Shown: positions 46,163 to 50,910 of the stretch, piece by piece | Layout: each line of letters opens with the position of its first letter | Numbering within the stretch: the first letter of the stretch is position 1 | NCBI GenBank assembly: GCA_021816155.1 | Contig: JAKAZA010000006.1 | Coordinates: 1 to 50,910 of the forward strand | Direction of reading: 5' to 3' | From: Pseudomonadota bacterium | GTDB taxonomy: Bacteria; Pseudomonadota; Alphaproteobacteria; Caulobacterales; Caulobacteraceae | Length of the DNA stretch: 50,910 bases | Position numbers and translations under genes: made by a program | Notes under the pieces: model-generated | Database searches by the model: none | Seen by the model: only the letters and a program-made list of their open reading frames with translations | Told to the model about the DNA's origin: nothing

Positions 46163-46791
46163 CCTACTCGGTCAAGGAGATCTTCCTCACCCTACAGGGC
46201 GAGGGCGGCCAGGCCGGCCGCGCGGCGGTGTTCTGCCGCTTCGCCGGCTGCAATCTCTGGACAGGCCGCGAGCAGGACCGCGTGGACGCCGTCTGCCGCT
46301 TCTGCGACACCGACTTCGTCGGAACCGACGGGCCGCGCGGCGGCAAGTTCGCGACGGCGGACGCGCTGGCCGCGGCGGTGGCGGCGGCGTGGGCAGGGCC
46401 GCCGGAGCACCGGCTGGCGGTGCTGACCGGCGGCGAGCCGCTCCTGCAGCTGGATGCGCCGCTGGTGGATGCGTTGCACGCGGCCCGCTTCTCAATCGCG
46501 CTGGAGACCAACGGCACGCTGCCCGCGCCCGAGGGTGTCGACTGGATCTGCGTGAGCCCGAAGTCCGACGCGCCGCTGGCGCAGACCCGCGGCCAGGAGC
46601 TGAAGCTGGTCTTCCCGCAGGAAGGCGTCGATCCGGCCAGGTTCGAGCGCCTCGATTTCGAGCGCTTCTCGCTGCAGCCGATGGACGGGCCCGGGCGCGA
46701 CCAGGCGACGCGTGCAGCGATCGCCTATTGCCTCGCCCACCCACGCTGGCGTTTAAGCCTGCAGACGCACAAATACCTCGGCATCCCGTAA
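46159..46791 (+). CDS. queE: 7-carboxy-7-deazaguanine synthase (radical SAM)
   Basis: Radical-SAM enzyme that rearranges 6-carboxytetrahydropterin to 7-carboxy-7-deazaguanine; 210 residues. The iron-sulfur cysteines are Cys31, Cys46 and Cys49, spaced C-x14-C-x2-C, the long variant known for several QueE enzymes rather than the usual C-x3-C-x2-C. Also seen are [40 protein letters not shown] and [12 protein letters not shown]. The ATG at 46159 overlaps the queC stop. Its product feeds QueC. Confidence 0.95.
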   Translation: MTYSVKEIFLTLQGEGGQAGRAAVFCRFAGCNLWTGREQDRVDAVCRFCDTDFVGTDGPRGGKFATADALAAAVAAAWAGPPEHRLAVLTGGEPLLQLDAPLVDALHAARFSIALETNGTLPAPEGVDWICVSPKSDAPLAQTRGQELKLVFPQEGVDPARFERLDFERFSLQPMDGPGRDQATRAAIAYCLAHPRWRLSLQTHKYLGIP

Positions 46792-46821
46792 CCGGGATCG
46801 CCACGAAGATCCTCAGAATCG

Positions 46822-47199
46822 ATGTCCGATCCCGTCTTCGAGATCACGAAGGCCGCCGCCTTCGACGCCGCCCATCGCCTGCCCGCCGGAGGCCCGGCCG
46901 GCAGCCCCTACACGCGGCTCCACGGCCACTCCTTCCGCGTCGAGGCGACAGTGCGCGGGACGGCGCAACCGCCGGTGGGGTGGGTCGCCGACCTCGGGGC
47001 GCTCGATTCTGCGCTGCGCGAGATCGCGGCAGGGCTCGACCATTCCCTGCTCAACGACTTGCCCGGCCTCGAAAGCCCGACGCTGGAGACGCTTTGCGTC
47101 TATTTCGCCGGCCGCCTGCGGGAGCGCTTCCCCGGGCTTTCCCGCATCGTCGTCTCGCGGCCCAGCATCGGCGAAAGCTGCGCGCTCGGCGTCGGCTGA
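46822..47199 (+). CDS. queD: 6-carboxytetrahydropterin synthase family protein (QueD)
   Basis: A 125-residue member of the QueD/PTPS family that makes 6-carboxytetrahydropterin from dihydroneopterin triphosphate. Zinc ligands are His18 (FDAAHRL), His34 and His36 (LHGHSFR); LDHSLLND supplies the Asp73-His74 pair, and the C-terminal Glu lies in IGESCALG. The catalytic cysteine that normally stands four residues before the HGH motif is Tyr30 (TAC at 46909-46911). Either another residue, such as the C-terminal Cys, substitutes, or the activity differs. It is 30 bases after queE in the same unit. Confidence 0.9.
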   Translation: MSDPVFEITKAAAFDAAHRLPAGGPAGSPYTRLHGHSFRVEATVRGTAQPPVGWVADLGALDSALREIAAGLDHSLLNDLPGLESPTLETLCVYFAGRLRERFPGLSRIVVSRPSIGESCALGVG

Positions 47200-47210
47200 G
47201 CCATCGCGGC

Positions 47211-47244
47211 GCGAGGTCGCGGGGGTTTCATTGCGAGGTCGCGG
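47211..47244. repeat. Short direct repeat
   Basis: GCGAGGTCGCGG occurs at 47211-47222 and 47233-47244 in the gap after queD. No role is evident; it may be chance in GC-rich sequence. Confidence 0.35.
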
Positions 47245-47303
47245 CGCCCACCTAGGCGGCGGACGCCGTCCCCTCCTCCGAACTCTGGTGGACCCACAGA
47301 CAG

Positions 47304-47621
47304 ATGCACGACCACGCAGCCTCCAGAACGATGACGCGCGCCCGTCGCGGAAAGGCGACCGCCTTGGCCATGATCGTGGCCGCTGTCGGCCTGGCCGCCG
47401 GTCCCGCCTGGAGCGAAACGGCGTCCGATCGGGCCGCCTGCACGCCCTCGGTCCTGACGCTCTGTCCGCACGAGGCGCTCACCCTCAATCGCCACGCCGC
47501 GATGCAATGCCTGCTAGCCAAGCTTTCGCGGGCGACGCCGCAATGCCAGGCGGTCGTCCACGAGCGCCTGGCCTCCGACACCGCCCGTCCGACTCGGACC
47601 GCGGCTCGCGCGCCGCGCTGA
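47304..47621 (+). CDS. Small exported Cys-rich hypothetical protein
   Basis: A protein of 105 residues with a hydrophobic signal segment (ALAMIVAAVGLAAGPAWS) and a probable cut after AWS. The mature part has four cysteines in CTPSVLTLCPHEALTL and CLLAKLSRATPQC, a pattern seen in small periplasmic alphaproteobacterial proteins of unknown role, probably two disulfides. The start could also be the ATG at 47331, which shortens the n-region; neither ATG has a clear ribosome site. It ends 10 bases before the convergent gene. Confidence 0.65.
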   Translation: MHDHAASRTMTRARRGKATALAMIVAAVGLAAGPAWSETASDRAACTPSVLTLCPHEALTLNRHAAMQCLLAKLSRATPQCQAVVHERLASDTARPTRTAARAPR

Positions 47622-47631
47622 TCCGCGCCGG

Positions 47632-48129
47632 TCAGATCGGCCGGAACGCGCCCACCAGCAGTTCGCTCGCGCCGCGCCGCAGCGACAGCGTCCAGCGGTC
47701 GAAGACGAGATCGTAGCCCTCGGCTCGCGCCCCGGTCGCGAACGAGACCGCCACGAGGCCGCCCGTCGGTCCCGCGAACCCGAGGCCCAGGTCGCCGTTC
47801 CGGAGGCGAAGCAGTGTCCCGGGCCTGAACGGCCTCCGCACCGGGGCGGTAAGCTGCGGCGAATGTCCGGCGAGGCCGGGCGCGAAGAGCACATCGTGCT
47901 CGAGCGTCGCCAACGGACCGGCCAGCTCTCGCAGCGGCGTCACCGCAAAGTCGAGGGTCTCGGGCCGCGTCGAACCGAACGTGAGGATCAGCCGCTCGCC
48001 GCCTTCTCCTCCTTCGTCGGTCGAGAAGCAGACCAGCGGTCGCACGCCTTCGGCGGCCACGAACCACCGCCCGGCGCGCAGCTTCTCGCGCTCGACCACG
48101 CGAGGAAAACCCTCGAAGATCACGGGCAT
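47632..48129 (-). CDS. Hypothetical protein
   Basis: A 165-residue cytoplasmic protein of alternating strand-like segments: RLILTFGSTRPETLDFAVTP, RPGTLLRLRNGDLGLGF and YDLVFDRWTLSLRRG. It has no signal peptide or membrane helix. The start at 48129 is supported by GGAGG 10 bases upstream. I do not recognise the family. It lies downstream of the WecG-like glycosyltransferase on the same strand with an 85-base gap, so co-transcription is possible but not shown. Confidence 0.7.
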   Translation of the reverse strand: MPVIFEGFPRVVEREKLRAGRWFVAAEGVRPLVCFSTDEGGEGGERLILTFGSTRPETLDFAVTPLRELAGPLATLEHDVLFAPGLAGHSPQLTAPVRRPFRPGTLLRLRNGDLGLGFAGPTGGLVAVSFATGARAEGYDLVFDRWTLSLRRGASELLVGAFRPI

Positions 48130-48214
48130 CGAATCACGGCCTCCGCGCCTCAGTATGGCGCGCCGTGCGGGGGGACGTGGTGTATTTGAGTCGCGGTTCG
48201 GGCGACCGCCCGGC

Positions 48215-48997
48215 TCAGCGCGTCGCCCGGGCGATGGCGGCGCGGGCGTCCTCGATGGCCGGCCCGACCAGCGACCACGGCTCGACAAGATAGCGGAAAG
48301 CGAGGCGCCTGGGCTGTGACGCGAGGCGGGCGAGCCATTCGATCCCGAGCCGGCCGGTCCACCGCGGCGGAGTCCGCTGCACGCCGGCTTCGTAGTCGAA
48401 CGCGGCGCCGACAGTGAAGATCGCGCCGCGCCGCAGGCGCGCCCGGTTCTCCAGCACCCAGGCCTCCTGCAACGGCATCCCCATGCCGACGAGAAGGATG
48501 TCCGGGTCGAACGCCGAGATGTCGGCGATGACGCGACGGCTGTCGGGTGAGTCGGGCGCGCGATCGAAATAGCCGTCGCGGACGCCGATACGGACGTTCG
48601 GATACCGTTCCCCCAGGCGCGCAGCCGCCGCCTCAGCCACGCCGGGAGCGCCGCCCAGGTAGAAGACACGCCAGCGGCGCGCATCGGCCAGGCGCCAGAA
48701 CTCGGCGCGCCAGTCGAGGTAGGTCGAGCGCATGGCCCTCGTCAGCGGCAGGCCCATCAGGCGGCCCCAGAGGATCAACGGCGTCGAGTCGATCTGGATC
48801 AGGTCGGCCCGGGCGAAGAACGCGCGCATTTGGGCCGAGCGGCGCACGAGGAACAGGCTATGCGCGTTGTGGTTGGCGACGACCGCCGGCGGACCGCCTC
48901 CGTTCACCACCTCCTCGGCGAAGCGAAGGACGTCCGGCGGCGTCGTCAGGTCAACGTCGCCGCCCAGCAGGCGGACGCGGCGGGGCGCGGTGTCCAT
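48215..48997 (-). CDS. WecG/TagA/CpsF family glycosyltransferase
   Basis: A 260-residue glycosyltransferase of the GT26 family, which adds an amino- or deoxy-sugar to lipid-linked precursors of surface polysaccharides. Seen: VVANHNAHSLFLVRRS, ADLIQIDSTPLILWG with the likely catalytic Asp, RVFYLGGAPGVAEAAAARL, DILLVGMGMPLQEAWV and a basic C-terminal membrane-association region. Start at 48997. About 50 bases upstream is a TTAA-N7-TTAG motif that resembles a CtrA site. The sugar and polymer are unknown. Confidence 0.92.
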   Translation of the reverse strand: MDTAPRRVRLLGGDVDLTTPPDVLRFAEEVVNGGGPPAVVANHNAHSLFLVRRSAQMRAFFARADLIQIDSTPLILWGRLMGLPLTRAMRSTYLDWRAEFWRLADARRWRVFYLGGAPGVAEAAAARLGERYPNVRIGVRDGYFDRAPDSPDSRRVIADISAFDPDILLVGMGMPLQEAWVLENRARLRRGAIFTVGAAFDYEAGVQRTPPRWTGRLGIEWLARLASQPRRLAFRYLVEPWSLVGPAIEDARAAIARATR

Positions 48998-49046
48998 GCG
49001 CGCCGGCTTAAGCCCGACGCCATTGCGGGGCGGTTAGTGGGCATGG

Positions 49047-49061
49047 TTAAGCGCTCATTAG
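49047..49061. promoter_or_regulatory. CtrA-like motif upstream of the glycosyltransferase
   Basis: TTAA-N7-TTAG on this strand; the other strand reads TTAACCAT, close to the CtrA box of Caulobacterales. It lies 50-64 bases before the glycosyltransferase start. Confidence 0.35.
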
Positions 49062-49085
49062 ACCGCGCACACGGCGCCGCCCCTC

Positions 49086-50910
49086 TCAGAACAGCGCCCG
49101 GCCGCTGAGGTAGAGGTCGTAACTCTGCTCGTTCTGGCTCAGGTCGGCCTCGCCTTCGATGGCGACGTACGAGAGCGGCGAGCCGGCTTTCAGGGAGAAA
49201 CCCGTCACCAGCCAGCCGCCGTTCTGGTCGCCCGCCGGCAGGGTGAACGGGGAGGCGGTGCCGGCGAAGTTCGCGGTCGTGGCGGAAATGCCGCCGAAGG
49301 CCACCTCCCGGTAGCCGGCGTAGACCTCTGGCCTGAACCAGACCTCGTGACCATACTGCGCGCCGACGGCCATGATGGCGTAACCGGTGCCGCGCTGGCT
49401 CATGCGCGGATTCACGCTGAGATTGAAGCCCGGTCCCGCACCCGTTTCGCTGTAGGCGCCCTCGTTGAGATAGAGGTAGTCGAGGCCCACCTCCGGCCGC
49501 AGGTAGAAGCGCCCGAGCTTAATCTCGTACTCGAGGCCCGCGTGGGCGTCGCCGAAGTAGCCCGCCCACTGGCCGTGGCTCGTCTGCGAGACGCCGGTGG
49601 TGACGAACATGCGGTCCTCGCTGAACCACGCGAGGCCGCCCGCGCCGCGCACCGAGAAGCGCAAGCCCCCCCAGGCGCGGCGGTAGTAAGCCCCGACCTC
49701 AGCGAAGTTCGCGACGGTCCCGCCGCCGACTGGCTGGTAGACGCCGACGCCGCCGTCGTTGAGGTACGCGAAGGTGACGCCGAGCGCCCCTCCGCCCAGC
49801 CCCAGATGTTCGTAGCCGGCGACCAGCCCGAACATCTTGTCGGTCTCGCCGAGCGCCTGGCCATCATTGCGCTTGACGGTTGTGTTCACCTCCTGGAGCC
49901 AGGCGCTCCCGCCGGCGACCGGCTTGCTGACGTCGGGCGCCTGTTCAGTGAGGTTGGCGATCTGCTCCGTCGCCGCCTCCAGCGCGTCGAACGTGCCGAT
50001 TCCCTGGTCCGGGAGCATTTGGTTGTAGAGAGTGACGAACCCGTACTTCGACGTCGGCTGGATCATCGCGTTGCCGATCGCCGGGTCCTTCTCCATCGCC
50101 CGGAACACAGAGTTGAACGCCGCCGCGCCGCTGGCGTTCAGCCCGAGCTGCTGAGGCGTCTTCAGCGTCATCGTGACGTAGAGGTTCGCCGCGTCACTGG
50201 ACGTCTTTGCCTGGTAGAGGAACGGCGAATTGTCGAGCGTCGCGCTGGCGAGGTTGCCGACGCTCAGCGCGCCGGGCGCACCGCTGGTGTGCACGAACAC
50301 GTAGGTGGCCGTGTGGGCGCTCTGGATGGAGGCGAGGGACACCCCGATCTTGGCGCCGTCCGCGAACACGGCCGTCCCGTCGGGACCGGACTGCCCGGCG
50401 TGCAAGGTGGTGTCGAAGACCGGGGCCGGGCTGCTGCCGCCGATGGCCGCCGTCGGGTTGACGGCGCCGACCAGGGTCCCGCCCGAGCCGACGTTGATCG
50501 AGGTGACCTCGTGCGCCTGGGCCGTGGTGATCTTGAGCGCGGCCGTCGACCCGGTCGTGGTCGCCACCGAGATGTTGAGGAAGCGGTTGAGCGAGTTGGC
50601 GCTGGCGGGGTCGGCCACCTCGGTCAGCGCGCCGGTGACGTTGCCGGTCTGGATGTTCAGCACGTTGGGCTGGGCCTGCGTGCCCTCGCCGAGCAGTATG
50701 TCGCCGGTGATGCTGGGCACCGGGCCGGCGCCGCTCATCGCCTCCTTGTTCACGGTCTGCGCGACGAAGACGGTCAGCGGCGAGCCGGGCGACTGCGCAC
50801 CGTAGCCGCCGTAACCTCCATAGCCGCCGTAACCACCGTAACCGCCGTAGCCACCGTAACCGCCGTAACCTCCATAGCCGCCGTAACCACCGTCACGGCC
50901 GTAACCGGCG
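49086..50910 (-). CDS. Autotransporter-type beta-barrel protein (5' end beyond window)
   Basis: At least 607 residues; the N-terminus lies past the right edge. From the edge inward come a Gly/Tyr tract of ten GGY units, a segment SPGSPLTVFVAQTVNKEAM, a beta-rich passenger-like part with Thr/Val/Gly strands (about 250 residues), and a C-terminal autotransporter barrel (from about MFGLVAGYEHLGLGGGALGV). The barrel has alternating strands and ends in YLSGRALF with the aromatic C-terminal residue used for outer-membrane insertion. It is probably a surface-exposed or secreted passenger. The apparent ATG starts at 50753 and later are internal, because the frame stays open through the GGY tract. Confidence 0.88.
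   Translation of the reverse strand, partial: AGYGRDGGYGGYGGYGGYGGYGGYGGYGGYGGYGGYGAQSPGSPLTVFVAQTVNKEAMSGAGPVPSITGDILLGEGTQAQPNVLNIQTGNVTGALTEVADPASANSLNRFLNISVATTTGSTAALKITTAQAHEVTSINVGSGGTLVGAVNPTAAIGGSSPAPVFDTTLHAGQSGPDGTAVFADGAKIGVSLASIQSAHTATYVFVHTSGAPGALSVGNLASATLDNSPFLYQAKTSSDAANLYVTMTLKTPQQLGLNASGAAAFNSVFRAMEKDPAIGNAMIQPTSKYGFVTLYNQMLPDQGIGTFDALEAATEQIANLTEQAPDVSKPVAGGSAWLQEVNTTVKRNDGQALGETDKMFGLVAGYEHLGLGGGALGVTFAYLNDGGVGVYQPVGGGTVANFAEVGAYYRRAWGGLRFSVRGAGGLAWFSEDRMFVTTGVSQTSHGQWAGYFGDAHAGLEYEIKLGRFYLRPEVGLDYLYLNEGAYSETGAGPGFNLSVNPRMSQRGTGYAIMAVGAQYGHEVWFRPEVYAGYREVAFGGISATTANFAGTASPFTLPAGDQNGGWLVTGFSLKAGSPLSYVAIEGEADLSQNEQSYDLYLSGRALF
50802..50891. repeat. Tandem 9-bp repeats encoding (GGY)10
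   Basis: Ten 9-bp units of the form GTA-ACC-NCC (other strand: Gly-Gly-Tyr) lie in tandem. A 27-bp block (three units) occurs identically at 50811-50837 and 50865-50891, which suggests recent duplication by slippage. The tract is followed by a GRD and an AGY unit up to 50909. Confidence 0.9.

Noticed and set aside
50802..50909. Regular short repeats that could suggest a CRISPR array
   Set aside because: Units are 9 bp, directly tandem with no spacers, and keep a Gly-Gly-Tyr reading frame continuous with the barrel protein.

Overview
The window is a GC-rich, densely coding stretch of an alphaproteobacterial chromosome. Several features suggest Caulobacterales, of a Caulobacter or Phenylobacterium type: the hemC-hemD-Mic60-HemY block divergent from tsaD-gpsA, the ccmI-ccmE-ccmF-ccmH / HtrA / two-component block, a CYP153-type P450, and CtrA-like TTAACCAT promoter motifs. 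The taxonomic placement is an inference from gene content. I find one tRNA, no rRNA, no CRISPR array and no intact transposase. Genes at both edges are cut.

Layout. 1-2639: five-PAS histidine kinase (3' part missing). 2784-10421: thiolase, fused 5-oxoprolinase/hydantoinase, polyol dehydrogenase and a beta-lactamase-fold esterase. 10422-12017: a gene-poor patch with a small unknown gene, a YdeI-like gene and two copies of a REP/MITE-like repeat, one of which forms the end of the YdeI-like gene. 12018-14720: arylsulfotransferase-like propeller protein and soluble transhydrogenase. 14982-21897: the most unusual part. It is a TetR-governed island with a CYP153 P450 fused in one reading frame to a 12-helix MFS transporter. 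The island also holds two phytanoyl-CoA-dioxygenase-like enzymes, a RidA protein, an APH-type phosphotransferase and an adrenodoxin-type ferredoxin. A perfect 26-bp palindrome lies between the TetR gene and the P450 operon, and a related imperfect one lies in front of the ferredoxin operon.

22091-30083: tRNA-Thr, the heme operon with an alphaproteobacterial Mic60, then tsaD-gpsA-YciI-Rieske in an overlapping operon, and a phosphoesterase. 30074-32709: lipid kinase, GtrA-like membrane protein, a small exported protein and a creatininase-like hydrolase. 32783-40737: HtrA protease with an OmpR/EnvZ-type pair, and the cytochrome c maturation operon. 40948-45309: exported unknown protein, MmgE/PrpD protein, and two divergent citrate-synthase-family genes, one carrying an N-terminal helix-turn-helix. 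45434-47199: queC-queE-queD for preQ0 synthesis. 47304-50910: exported and unknown small proteins, a WecG/TagA glycosyltransferase, and the C-terminal part of an autotransporter-type barrel protein preceded by a (GGY)n tract that runs toward the right edge.

How genes work together. The CYP153-MFS, ferredoxin and dioxygenases probably form a regulated oxidation route for an alkane, fatty-acid or terpenoid-like substrate; no ferredoxin reductase is in the window. The hem and ccm operons supply heme and attach it to c-type cytochromes. The HtrA/two-component genes probably monitor the envelope. QueC, QueE and QueD make the queuosine precursor.
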